The notes under the pieces are model-generated. The model had not been told where the DNA came from. It made no database searches and saw only the letters and a list, made by a program, of their open reading frames with translations. Below, piece after piece: positions 1-10,936 of a DNA stretch of 52,809 bases. The position numbers and the translations under genes were made by a program. The stretch covers positions 1 to 52,809 of the forward strand of contig CAIOFO010000009.1 of NCBI GenBank assembly GCA_903857685.1, given 5' to 3'. Within the stretch, counting starts at the first letter, position 1; every line of letters starts with the position of its first letter. The DNA comes from an uncultured Alphaproteobacteria bacterium (GTDB lineage: Bacteria; Pseudomonadota; Alphaproteobacteria; Micropepsales; Micropepsaceae).

Positions 1-432
<432 letters not shown>

Positions 433-450
433 CGCTTGGCTTTTGCGCCC

Positions 451-473
451 GTCCATAGCGGCAGCGTATGGAC
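451..473 (+). terminator. Hairpin after ilvC
   Basis: GTCCATA (451-457) pairs perfectly with TATGGAC (467-473) across a 9-nt loop, 19 bases after the ilvC stop. There is no T-run, so intrinsic termination is uncertain. A second 7-bp inverted repeat, CGTTGCC/GGCAACG (499-505 and 519-525), follows. Either could protect the ilvC 3' end. Confidence 0.4.
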
Positions 474-564
474 CGTCGCGTCACGTTCTGAGTTCATTCG
501 TTGCCCATACTGTCGCTAGGCAACGGTCACAAAATCCTGCGCGCAATAGAGAGGGTCTGGTTGC

Positions 565-1044
565 ATGAGTCAGCGCCCAGCTATTCCAAACCCGCCCTAT
601 CATGGCGGCTGCCTGTGCGGCGCGGTGCGCTATCGGCTGGATTCCCGGCCGCTGGCGATCAATGCCTGCCATTGCCTGGATTGCCGCAAGCTCACCGGCG
701 CCTCCAATTTGCTGATGGTGGTGGCCGACCGCGCCAGCTTTCACCAGGAAAAAGGCGCGGTGGACAGCTGGCGCAAGACCGCCGAGTCCGGCCGCCAGAT
801 CGACATCATCCGCTGCAAGACCTGCGGCACGCGGCTGTGGCATGAGCCGCTGGCCAACCCGGCGCTGGTTTTCATCGCGGCGGGAACGCTGGACAATTCT
901 GACTGGGCTGTGCCGGCGTCACACATCTGGGTGGAGAAAGCCCGCCCCGGCACCCATTTCCAGCCCGATGCGCTGAAAGTTACCGGCCAGCCCGCCACGC
1001 GCGAAATGCTGATGGATGCGTTTGCCGCGATCTACGGTGCCTAA
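565..1044 (+). CDS. GFA / CENP-V family zinc-binding protein
   Basis: This 159-residue protein belongs to the glutathione-dependent formaldehyde-activating (GFA/CENP-V) fold. The zinc ligands are visible in the family order: C-x-C in G-G-C-L-C-G-A-V-R-Y near residue 13, C-x2-C in C-H-C-L-D-C-R-K near residue 35, and C-x2-C in C-K-T-C-G-T near residue 87. Members are small cytoplasmic proteins. Some bind glutathione, but most have no proven reaction, so an activity on formaldehyde should not be assumed. The ATG at 565 has a purine-rich GAGAGGG upstream. Its 3' end overlaps the convergent ABC ATPase gene by 4 bases. Confidence 0.85.
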   Translation: MSQRPAIPNPPYHGGCLCGAVRYRLDSRPLAINACHCLDCRKLTGASNLLMVVADRASFHQEKGAVDSWRKTAESGRQIDIIRCKTCGTRLWHEPLANPALVFIAAGTLDNSDWAVPASHIWVEKARPGTHFQPDALKVTGQPATREMLMDAFAAIYGA

Positions 1045-2339
1045 GTCGGATTTTCCAGACTGAACATCGCGCCGTCATCGTCATACGAGAACAGCTCTCC
1101 GAAGCGGGCCCAGGACACAATCGTCTTCAAGGTTTCCTCCGCCGCTTCCTCGGCCATGTGATCTTCCAGCTCATCCAAAAAGCGGGTCTTGGGGGCGCTG
1201 TGGCTGGTGCGTTCGTCCAGCACCCGACGGATATGGGCGGCCAGCGGCACCTGGCTCATCAGGGCGCGGGAGAAGATTTCCTTGCGCTCATTGAGTTCGC
1301 CGTCGGCAAAGCGCCGCCCCATATGGGTGAGCTTGATGTCGCCCCCTTCGACATCGGCCAGCCGCAGCAGCTGCATCGCCTCGGCGACGGGGAAGAGTTC
1401 GTCCACTTCCAGTTCCTGCTCATAGGCGATGTCGGGCAGGTCGGCCTTGCCGTCATAGGCCGGCGCCGCCAAGGCCTCGATCAGGCCGGAAATCTGGTTG
1501 GGCGAGACATGCACCAGCGGCAGGGCGATGCCGGCGGTGCCCGCGGCCTGGGCCTGACGCATGCGCTCGACCCGCCGCGCCGTCATTTCCACGTAGATCT
1601 GGTCGACATAATCCTCGAATTGCGGGGTGGTGCGGTCGCGCGGCTGCGGCAGGTTGATTACGATTTCCGAGCTGACCCGGCCGGGATTGGAGGAGAACAG
1701 CAGCACCCGGTCGCACATCAGGACCGCTTCCTCGATGTTATGGGTGACCAGGATGATGCCCTTGATGGGCAGCTTGCCGTTGCCCCACAGCTCCACCAGA
1801 TCGGTGCGCAGATTTTCCGCCGTCAGCACGTCCAGGGCGCTGAAGGGCTCGTCCATCAGAAGAATATTGGGATGCACCACCACGGCGCGGGCGAAGCCGA
1901 CGCGCTGGCGCATGCCGCCGGACAGTTCGCGCGGATAGGCGCTTTCGTAGCCGTCCAGGCCGATCAGGTCGATGGCGGCCAGGGCGCGGGTGCGGATTTC
2001 GGCCTGGGGCAGGCCCAGCGCCTCAAGTCCCAACTGCACATTCTCCAGCACCGTCAGCCAGGGAAACAGCGCAAAGCCCTGGAACACCATGGCGACGCCC
2101 TGGGCCGGGCCCTCGATGGGCGCACCCATGTAATGCAGGTCGCCGCCCTGCGGCCGCGCCAGCCCCGCGATCAGGCGCAGCAGGGTGGACTTGCCCGAAC
2201 CGGAACGGCCCAGCAATCCGACAATCTCGCCCTCCTTCAGGGTGAGATTGACGTCGTCCAGCACCAGCAATTCCTCGCCGCCGCCGCGCGGGAAGGTGCG
2301 GCGGACATGGCTTACTTCCAGGAGATTTGCGCTCGTCAT
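1041..2339 (-). CDS. NitT/TauT-type ABC transporter ATPase with C-terminal AAA-associated domain
   Basis: This is the 432-residue ATP-hydrolysing subunit of an inner-membrane importer. Walker A (G-R-S-G-S-G-K-S-T, about residue 46), the signature L-S-G-G-M-R-Q-R (about 141) and Walker B I-L-L-M-D-E-P (about 161) are intact. After the nucleotide-binding domain (about 1-260), a further 150 residues match the AAA-associated extension found on some nitrate/sulfonate/bicarbonate-type ATPases. I chose the ATG at 2339, six bases inside a longer GTG frame, because GAGGTG lies 5 bases upstream of it. The gene follows the permease gene by only 9 bases. No solute-binding protein is adjacent, so the substrate is unknown. 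Confidence 0.88.
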   Translation of the reverse strand: MTSANLLEVSHVRRTFPRGGGEELLVLDDVNLTLKEGEIVGLLGRSGSGKSTLLRLIAGLARPQGGDLHYMGAPIEGPAQGVAMVFQGFALFPWLTVLENVQLGLEALGLPQAEIRTRALAAIDLIGLDGYESAYPRELSGGMRQRVGFARAVVVHPNILLMDEPFSALDVLTAENLRTDLVELWGNGKLPIKGIILVTHNIEEAVLMCDRVLLFSSNPGRVSSEIVINLPQPRDRTTPQFEDYVDQIYVEMTARRVERMRQAQAAGTAGIALPLVHVSPNQISGLIEALAAPAYDGKADLPDIAYEQELEVDELFPVAEAMQLLRLADVEGGDIKLTHMGRRFADGELNERKEIFSRALMSQVPLAAHIRRVLDERTSHSAPKTRFLDELEDHMAEEAAEETLKTIVSWARFGELFSYDDDGAMFSLENPT

Positions 2340-2348
2340 CGGCACACC

Positions 2349-4073
2349 TCAGGTCAGACGATATTTGCGTTCCGCCAGCCAGTACAGAGGCCGCCAGATC
2401 AGCCGGTTCAACACCACGACAAAAAAGCTCATCACCGCCGTGCCCAGCACGACCTTGCGGAAATCCCCCGCCTGCACCGCGCTGGCGATATAGCCGCCAA
2501 GGCCATGGGCGCGCAGGGTGGTGGAGCCCCAGCTGGCCACTTCCGCCACGATGCTGGCGTTCCAGGAACCGCCCGAGGCGGTGATGGCGCCGGTGACGTA
2601 ATAGGGAAAGACGCAAGGCAGCGCGACCTTCTTCCACCACAGCCAGCCGGAGACGCCGAAATTGTCGGAGGCGTCGCGCAGCTCCTTGGGCATGGCGCTG
2701 GCCCCGGCGATGACGTTGAACAGGATGTACCACTGCGTGCCCAGCACCATCAGCGGCGACAGCCAGATATCCGGGCTGAGCCGGAAATAGACGATCAGCG
2801 ACACCGCCAGCGGGAACAGGATGTTGGCGGGAAAGGCCGCCAGGAATTGCGCCACCGGCTGCACGATCTGGGTGAGGCGGGGGCGCAGGCCGACATAGAT
2901 GCCGATCGGCGTCCAGATCAGGCTGGTGAGTGCGATCAGCACCACCACCCTGGTCATGGTGATGAACCCCAGCCCCACCGCCTGGCCGAGATCGCCCCAG
3001 GTAATGTTGGCATGGGCGAATGACCAGACGCGGAAGGCGCCGTAAGACCCCAGCACGGCCAATACCGCATACCAGACATAATCGGCGATGCGGCTGCCCT
3101 CGTCGCGGAAGGCGGCGCGGACGCCGAAAGACGGCGGATGAAAATAATAGCTCCAGCGCATCATCTGCTCGAACGGCGCCGTCAACACGTCCAGCAGCCG
3201 GGAGCGGCGATACATGGTCAGGGCCCAGCTCTCGGGCCCTTCCTCCGACTGTTCATTGTCCACCCGGAAACGGTCGGCATAGGCGATCAGCGGCCGGAAC
3301 AGGAGCTGGTCATAGACCAGGATCACCACCAGCATGGCGAAAATGGCATAGGCTATGGCGGCCAGGTTCTTCTGGGCGATGGCCACGGCGATATAGCTGC
3401 CGATGCCGGGCAGGGCGATGGTGGTTTTGCCCACGCTGATGGCTTCGGACAGAGTGACAAAGAACCAGCCGCCCGACATGGACATCATCATGTTCCAGAT
3501 CAGGGGCGGCGTGGCGAAGGGCGCCTCGATGCGCCAGAAGCGGGCCCAGGCATTGAGGCCGAACATACGGCCCGCCTCGGTCAGCTCTTCGGGCACCGTG
3601 CGCAGCGACTGGTAGAAGCTGAAGGCCATGTTCCAGGCCTGGCTGGTGAAGATGGCGAAGACGCAGGCCAGTTCCGCCCCGAAAACCCGCCCCGGCGACA
3701 GGGACAGGAACCAGACCACCGTCACCGACAGGAAGGACAGGATCGGCACCGATTGCAGGATGTCGAGCAGCGGCACCAGCAGGGTTCCGGCGCGGGGGCT
3801 TTTGGCCGCCCAGCTGGCATAGGTGAAGGTAAAAACCAGCGACACCCCCAGCGCCAGAAGCATGCGCAGGGCGGTCCTGAGCGCATAGCCGGGCAGCAGC
3901 CACGGATCCAGGCTCAAATCCCGGCCGGTAATGCTGGACAAAGGCTGCACCAGGCTGCGGCTGGCATCGGCGAACAGCACGATAAAGCCAAGCACCAGCA
4001 CCGCCGCCAGCAGATCCCAGCGGCTGGGCAGCAGGCGGCGCGCTTCAATCGAGACGGGCGGCAGGATCTTCAT
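2349..4073 (-). CDS. Fused double-domain ABC transporter permease
   Basis: This 574-residue integral membrane protein holds two BPD/MetI-type permease domains in one chain. The first covers about residues 70-270, with a permease-type loop (E-A-G-R-M-F-G-L-N-A-W, then P-F-A-T-P-P-L). The second covers about 345-560 (D-N-F-G-V-S-G-W-L-W-W-K-K-V-A-L-P). Each contains several hydrophobic helices, so one chain replaces the usual permease homodimer. Such fused permeases are known in the NitT/TauT group. The ATG at 4073 has GAGGG 6 bases upstream and is preferred to the in-frame GTG at 4091. The ATPase gene lies immediately downstream. No periplasmic binding protein gene is nearby. Confidence 0.85.
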   Translation of the reverse strand: MKILPPVSIEARRLLPSRWDLLAAVLVLGFIVLFADASRSLVQPLSSITGRDLSLDPWLLPGYALRTALRMLLALGVSLVFTFTYASWAAKSPRAGTLLVPLLDILQSVPILSFLSVTVVWFLSLSPGRVFGAELACVFAIFTSQAWNMAFSFYQSLRTVPEELTEAGRMFGLNAWARFWRIEAPFATPPLIWNMMMSMSGGWFFVTLSEAISVGKTTIALPGIGSYIAVAIAQKNLAAIAYAIFAMLVVILVYDQLLFRPLIAYADRFRVDNEQSEEGPESWALTMYRRSRLLDVLTAPFEQMMRWSYYFHPPSFGVRAAFRDEGSRIADYVWYAVLAVLGSYGAFRVWSFAHANITWGDLGQAVGLGFITMTRVVVLIALTSLIWTPIGIYVGLRPRLTQIVQPVAQFLAAFPANILFPLAVSLIVYFRLSPDIWLSPLMVLGTQWYILFNVIAGASAMPKELRDASDNFGVSGWLWWKKVALPCVFPYYVTGAITASGGSWNASIVAEVASWGSTTLRAHGLGGYIASAVQAGDFRKVVLGTAVMSFFVVVLNRLIWRPLYWLAERKYRLT

Positions 4074-4275
4074 ATCCGGCCCTCGAAACACGGGTTGGCT
4101 GGTGAAAAGATTGTTCCTGCGCCCCGATAGGCGCGTTCGGGGCCGCTGGCAACCACTTTGAAAGGGCAGGGGAAAGCGTTACCGGCGGCGGGCATCGGGA
4201 CTCTGTCGGGGTCGCGCATTTTCGGATGGTTTTTTGTGCCGGACTTTTGTGACGGGCGCGCGATCCGGACCCGGA

Positions 4276-4307
4276 TAATATATACATTAAAAAAAGTGTA
4301 TTTATTA
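4276..4307. promoter_or_regulatory. AT-rich inverted repeat between ABC operon and leuA
   Basis: TAATATATACA (4276-4286) and TGTATTTATTA (4297-4307) form 11-bp arms with one mismatch around an A-rich 10-nt spacer. CCGG flanks both sides. This island stands out in very GC-rich surroundings. It lies about 200 bases upstream of the divergent ABC permease start and about 430 upstream of leuA. It could be an operator, a pair of back-to-back -10 regions, or both. The regulator is unknown. Confidence 0.45.
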
Positions 4308-4548
4308 CCGGCGCTCGTCGGAGCACGGCCCGGGCCGGGCTTTCGCTATTGCGCCTGCGCGCAGGTTCGGCGTAAAACCTTGCAAACGATGGGAAAAAAC
4401 GGTGATTGCACCGCTTGGGACCATTGTGACGGCTCTGGGCACACCGATAAATTCGGCGGGCGGAACGGCGACAGGTTTTATGACGAACGGCATGCACATC
4501 ACGATTGCGAAAAGCGGCTTTGCCGTTCGCAGCCGTGCGCGCGGCCGC

Positions 4549-4608
4549 ATGCAGCCCCGTCCTTCCCTCGGTTCTTCGCACGCGCTTCTTCTTCTTAGCA
4601 GCCCCTAG
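4549..4608 (+). CDS. Candidate Leu-rich leader peptide of leuA
   Basis: A 19-codon frame starts at ATG 4549 and ends in TAG at 4608. It encodes MQPRPSLGSSHALLLLSSP, with four consecutive CTT leucine codons just before its end. CTT should be uncommon in such GC-rich DNA. A run of regulatory-amino-acid codons in a short frame ahead of the matching biosynthetic gene is the hallmark of ribosome-mediated attenuation. The next gene is leuA, 101 bases downstream. Longer in-frame starts exist as far back as GTG 4402, but the short version is the usual size. A stem-loop with GCGAA/TTCGC outer arms (4507-4530) precedes it. Expression is not proven, and no strong Shine-Dalgarno sequence is visible. Confidence 0.5.
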   Translation: MQPRPSLGSSHALLLLSSP

Positions 4609-4609
4609 A

Positions 4610-4635
4610 CGCGTGTCCGACGCGAATGGTTCGCG
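4610..4635 (+). promoter_or_regulatory. Mutually exclusive hairpins in leuA leader
   Basis: Directly after the leader-peptide stop, CGCGT (4610-4614) can pair with ACGCG (4620-4624). Alternatively CGCGAA (4621-4626) pairs with TTCGCG (4630-4635) across TGG. Both use bases 4621-4624, so they cannot form together, as expected for an attenuator switch. No T-run follows, so control could be through ribosome access or a weak terminator rather than a classical intrinsic one. Confidence 0.4.
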
Positions 4636-4709
4636 CGGGCGGTGTGTAGGGGAGGACGCAAAGGAGAAATCGAAGTCGCCATATGCGACGAACAGAAGGA
4701 CTTTTTGTC

Positions 4710-6269
<1,560 letters not shown>

Positions 6270-6278
6270 AACACTTTC

Positions 6279-6310
6279 GGCTCCGGCGGACCGCCGCCGG
6301 GGCCGGTCTT
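6279..6310 (+). terminator. GC-rich hairpin after leuA
   Basis: GGCTCCGGCGG (6279-6289) pairs with CCGCCGGGGCC (6294-6304) over an ACCG loop, with one G-T pair, followed by GGTCTT. It sits 10 bases after the leuA stop and separates leuA from mreB. The T-tract is short, so efficiency is uncertain. Confidence 0.55.
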
Positions 6311-6372
6311 AATGGGTTTAGGACACAATTGGCGGGTACAAGGCTTGCAGGGTTTTGCAGGTTTCAGTTTAG

Positions 6373-7431
<1,059 letters not shown>

Positions 7432-7458
7432 CGGCGGGGGTTAGGGGCCCTCAAAGTC

Positions 7459-8487
7459 ATGTCCAACAACAGCTGGAAAATCGCCCGCCGCAGCAATGCC
7501 CAGCTTCCCCTGGTCATCGTGCTGGCGTTGGCCGTGGTCCTGGTGCTGCTGGGCAAGGCGCAATCGGGCCTGTTCGATCGCGCCCGCATGCGCATCACCG
7601 ACTGGATGGCGCCGACGCTGGAATCGGTTCACGCCCCGATCCAGGCATTCAACCGCTGGGTCGCATCGGCCGACGAGCTGTTCGTGGTCTATCGGGAAAA
7701 TCTTGAACTCAAGGATGAGAATGCCCGGCTGAAGCAATGGCGCAATGTCGCCGTGGTGATGCAGGACCGCGTCCGCCATTACCAGCAAATGCTCCATGCG
7801 GTGCCCGATCCCGACATCAATTCGGTGCTGGCCCGCGTCATCGGCCGCGCCAGCCGCCCCTTTCTGCAGACCATGATCCTGGACGCCGGCGAAAGCCGTG
7901 CCGTCAAGCCGGGCGAGGCGGTGGTGGATTCGCGCGGCATGATCGGGCGCATCTACCTGGCGGGCGATCACACCAGCTGGGTGATCCTGCTGACCGATCT
8001 CAACAGCCGCATTCCCGTCACCATCGCCAGCGCCGACGGCAAGACCGCCACGCTTCAGGCGATCATGACCGGCGACAATACCGCCATGCCCCTGCTCGAC
8101 ACATTGCAGCAGGTGGTGACGCTGCATGCGGGCGACCAGGTCGTTTCATCCGGCGATGGCGGGCTGTTGCCGCCGGGCCTGGCCATAGGCACCGTGGTGG
8201 GGGACGGCGATACCGCGCGCGTCGCGCTGCTCGCCGATCCCGCCTCCAGCGAGGATGTCGAAGTGCTGGGCTTCCGCAAGCCGGCCGAAGTCCTGCCCGC
8301 CACCACGCAAAATCAGCTTCCCGCAGTTGCCGCCGGGCTGCCCCCGGCCGCCCCGCCGCAGCCCGCACCGGCGCCTGCCGCCGCCCCCGCCAAACCCGGC
8401 ACACCGCTGCCGCAGATGCCCCGTCCCGCCGGCAATGTTTCCGCCCAGGCCCAGGTTCCCGGTCCCGTCCCCGGGGGGAACGAGTAG
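7459..8487 (+). CDS. mreC: Rod-shape-determining protein MreC
   Basis: MreC is a bitopic inner-membrane protein that links MreB filaments to periplasmic wall synthases such as PBP2. The 342-residue sequence has one N-terminal transmembrane helix (about residues 14-32). A coiled-coil stretch (about 68-105, E-N-L-E-L-K-D-E-N-A-R-L-K) follows, and then the double beta-barrel periplasmic domain with G-E-A-V-V-D-S-R-G-M-I-G-R-I and G-D-Q-V-V-S-S-G-D-G-G-L-L-P-P-G. The last 55 or so residues are a low-complexity Pro/Ala tail, likely disordered. It lies 27 bases after mreB and 3 bases before mreD, so the genes are co-transcribed. Confidence 0.95.
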   Translation: MSNNSWKIARRSNAQLPLVIVLALAVVLVLLGKAQSGLFDRARMRITDWMAPTLESVHAPIQAFNRWVASADELFVVYRENLELKDENARLKQWRNVAVVMQDRVRHYQQMLHAVPDPDINSVLARVIGRASRPFLQTMILDAGESRAVKPGEAVVDSRGMIGRIYLAGDHTSWVILLTDLNSRIPVTIASADGKTATLQAIMTGDNTAMPLLDTLQQVVTLHAGDQVVSSGDGGLLPPGLAIGTVVGDGDTARVALLADPASSEDVEVLGFRKPAEVLPATTQNQLPAVAAGLPPAAPPQPAPAPAAAPAKPGTPLPQMPRPAGNVSAQAQVPGPVPGGNE

Positions 8488-8490
8488 GCT

Positions 8491-9027
8491 ATGGGCGCCC
8501 AGGACCGCGCGAGGCTGATGATGGGGGCAAGGCTGCTGTCGGCATTGTTGCCCGTGACCTGCGGGCTTCTGGGCGTGCTGATCTCCAATCTGCCCGTCAC
8601 CCTGTTTGGCGGCCTGGTGCCGCCGCCGCTGCTGGGCTTCATCCCTATCTATTTCTGGTGCCTGGTGCGCCCCGACCTGATGACCCCCGCGGTCGCCTTC
8701 GCCATCGGCATCCTCCAGGACGTGATGTCGGGCGGCCCGCCCGGGATCTGGACCCTCAGTTTCGTCGTTGCCTATGCCGTGATCCAGCGCCAGCGTGATG
8801 CCTTTGCCGGTCTTGCGGGCGTGGCGGCCGTTCTGGGCTTTGCCACCGCCGCCCTGATCGTCTGCGCCACCGCCTATTTCACCACCGCGGTCTATTACTG
8901 GCATATGTCACCCTTGGGCCCCATCGTGGGCGAGCTGGCCATCACCGTCCTTTTCTACATCCCCGGCGCCTTCGTGATAGGCTCGCTGCATCGCCAGCTG
9001 GTCGGGCCGCTGAGAAGTGACTTCTGA
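8491..9027 (+). CDS. mreD: Rod-shape-determining membrane protein MreD
   Basis: This 178-residue multi-helix inner-membrane protein belongs to the elongasome and is thought to stabilise the MreC-PBP2 assembly. The sequence is almost wholly hydrophobic, with about five predicted helices. It includes the family-typical P-D-L-M-T-P-A-V-A-F-A-I-G-I-L-Q-D-V-M-S-G-G-P-like segment around residues 60-80. MreD is weakly conserved, so the call rests on this segment and on its position between mreC and mrdA. Its TGA overlaps the ATG of mrdA (TGATG), which indicates translational coupling. Confidence 0.92.
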   Translation: MGAQDRARLMMGARLLSALLPVTCGLLGVLISNLPVTLFGGLVPPPLLGFIPIYFWCLVRPDLMTPAVAFAIGILQDVMSGGPPGIWTLSFVVAYAVIQRQRDAFAGLAGVAAVLGFATAALIVCATAYFTTAVYYWHMSPLGPIVGELAITVLFYIPGAFVIGSLHRQLVGPLRSDF

Positions 9028-10919
9028 TGCCGCTATTCGATAAAAAGGACAAAAGCCGTTACGCCACCTTCACCCGCCGCAGCGTGGGCGTGGGGGGCGG
9101 CATGACGCTGGTGTTCGCGGTGCTGGCGGGCCGGCTTTACCAGCTGCAGATCCGCGACGGCGACCAGTACAAGGCCGAGGCCGAGGACAACCGGGTATCC
9201 GAACGCCTGATCGCCCCGCCGCGCGGCCGCATCTTCGATCGTTTCGGCACCGAGCTGGCCAACAACCGGCGCAATTATCGCGTGCTGCTGGTGGCCGAGC
9301 AGGCCACCGACGGCGTCGAGGCCGCGCTCGACACATTGGCCAAGGTGATCCAGATCAGCGATGCGCAGAAAAAGCGCGTTGCCCAGACGATTGCCGAGAA
9401 CAAGAAATTCGTCCCCGTGCCGGTGGTGGAGAATCTCTCCTGGGAGGAATTTTCCCGCATCAACCTGCATTTGCCCTACCTGCCGGGCGTGCAGCCGGAT
9501 GTCGGCGAGACCCGCGCCTATCCCTATGACGTCAACATGGTTCACATTCTGGGCTATGTCGCCGCCGTCTCGCCCGAGGACATGAAGGGCGATGACGATC
9601 CGCTGCTCAGCCAGCCGGGTTTCCGCATCGGCAAGCGCGGTATTGAAAAAGCCTTTGATGGCGAAGTGCGCGGCGAGGCCGGCGCATCGCGGGTCGAGGT
9701 CAATGCCTATGGCCGTGTCATCCGCGAACTCGGCCATGAGCCGGGCGTGGCGGGCAAGGATGTCTGGCTCACCATTGACGCCGAGGTCCAGAAATTCGCC
9801 GCCCAGCGCATGGGCACGGAAAGCGCCGCCTGCATCGTCACCGATGTGATGACGGGCGATATCATCGCCATGGCCTCGACCCCGGGCTATGACCCCAATG
9901 AATTCAATGTCGGCATCACGCCGGACCAGTGGAAGACGCTGACCACCGACGATCACAAGCCGCTGCTCGACAAGACCATGGCCGGCATTTATCCGCCGGG
10001 TTCGACCTTCAAGCCGGTGGTGGCGATGGCGGCGGTGGCGGCGGGGTTGGCGACGCCGGATTATCGCGTCACCTGCAGCGGCTCGATCACCGTGGGCAAT
10101 CACACCTTCCATTGCTGGCAGCACCGCGGCCATGGCTCGCTCGACCTGGAAGGCGGCATCAAGAACAGCTGCGACGTGTTCTTCTATGAAACCGCGCGCC
10201 GCGTCGGCATCGACAAGATTCAAGAGGTGGCGCTCAAGCTGGGCCTTGGCGCGCCCACCGGCATTGAATTGCCCGGCGAAAAAAGCGGGACGATTCCCGG
10301 CCGCGACTGGAAGCAGAAGAAATACGGTGTTTCCTGGCAGCAGGGCGATACGCTAAGCGCCGGCATCGGCCAGGGTTATGTCACCGCCACGCCATTGCAA
10401 CTGGCCCTGGAAGCCAGCCGTCTCGCCTCGGGGCTCAATATCAGTCCCCGCCTGGTGCATATGGTTGGCGGCGAACTGCGGGGCCGCGCCGCGCCGGCGC
10501 CGCTGGATTTGCCGGAATACGGCTTTACCCGCATCCGTGACGGCATGAACAAGGTGGCCAATGAACCCGGCGGCACCGCCTTTGCCTACCGCATCACCGA
10601 GCCGGGCTTTGAAATGGCGGGCAAGACCGGCACGGCGCAGGTTCGCGCCTATACCGAAGGCCAGAATGGCGGCGCCATCACCAAGAATTCGTCGCTGGAC
10701 TGGAAGCTGCGCGACCATGGCGTGTTCATCGGTTTCGCGCCGGTGAGTGCGCCGCGCTATGCCTGCGCCTGCATTGTCGAGCATGGCTCCGACGGCCATC
10801 CCCAGGTGCTGATCGCGCGCGATGTGTTGCTCTTCACCCAGAAGCGCGGCTCGCTGAATCTGCCCACCGCCTACCCGCTGAAGGCGGCTGAGGCGGGCCG
10901 CCGCTCGGGAGGCGGCTGA
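9027..10919 (+). CDS. mrdA: Penicillin-binding protein 2 (elongation transpeptidase)
   Basis: PBP2 cross-links peptidoglycan during cell elongation together with RodA. The 630-residue class B PBP has an N-terminal membrane anchor (about residues 20-42), a non-catalytic dimerisation domain starting with P-P-R-G-R-I-F-D-R, and the transpeptidase domain. Active-site motifs are complete: S326-x-x-K in P-P-G-S-T-F-K-P, S-C-D in K-N-S-C-D-V-F, and K-T-G-T in A-G-K-T-G-T-A-Q-V. The length is normal for MrdA. The start overlaps the mreD stop and rodA follows after 17 bases, completing the conserved elongation operon. Confidence 0.97.
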   Translation: MPLFDKKDKSRYATFTRRSVGVGGGMTLVFAVLAGRLYQLQIRDGDQYKAEAEDNRVSERLIAPPRGRIFDRFGTELANNRRNYRVLLVAEQATDGVEAALDTLAKVIQISDAQKKRVAQTIAENKKFVPVPVVENLSWEEFSRINLHLPYLPGVQPDVGETRAYPYDVNMVHILGYVAAVSPEDMKGDDDPLLSQPGFRIGKRGIEKAFDGEVRGEAGASRVEVNAYGRVIRELGHEPGVAGKDVWLTIDAEVQKFAAQRMGTESAACIVTDVMTGDIIAMASTPGYDPNEFNVGITPDQWKTLTTDDHKPLLDKTMAGIYPPGSTFKPVVAMAAVAAGLATPDYRVTCSGSITVGNHTFHCWQHRGHGSLDLEGGIKNSCDVFFYETARRVGIDKIQEVALKLGLGAPTGIELPGEKSGTIPGRDWKQKKYGVSWQQGDTLSAGIGQGYVTATPLQLALEASRLASGLNISPRLVHMVGGELRGRAAPAPLDLPEYGFTRIRDGMNKVANEPGGTAFAYRITEPGFEMAGKTGTAQVRAYTEGQNGGAITKNSSLDWKLRDHGVFIGFAPVSAPRYACACIVEHGSDGHPQVLIARDVLLFTQKRGSLNLPTAYPLKAAEAGRRSGGG

Positions 10920-10936
10920 TGGCGGAGCTTCCTTAA

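Noticed and set aside
1158..3023. 621-residue plus-strand frame opposite the ABC genes
   Set aside because: The minus-strand frames contain Walker motifs and permease helices. The plus frame has Gln/His-rich low-complexity composition and no domain.
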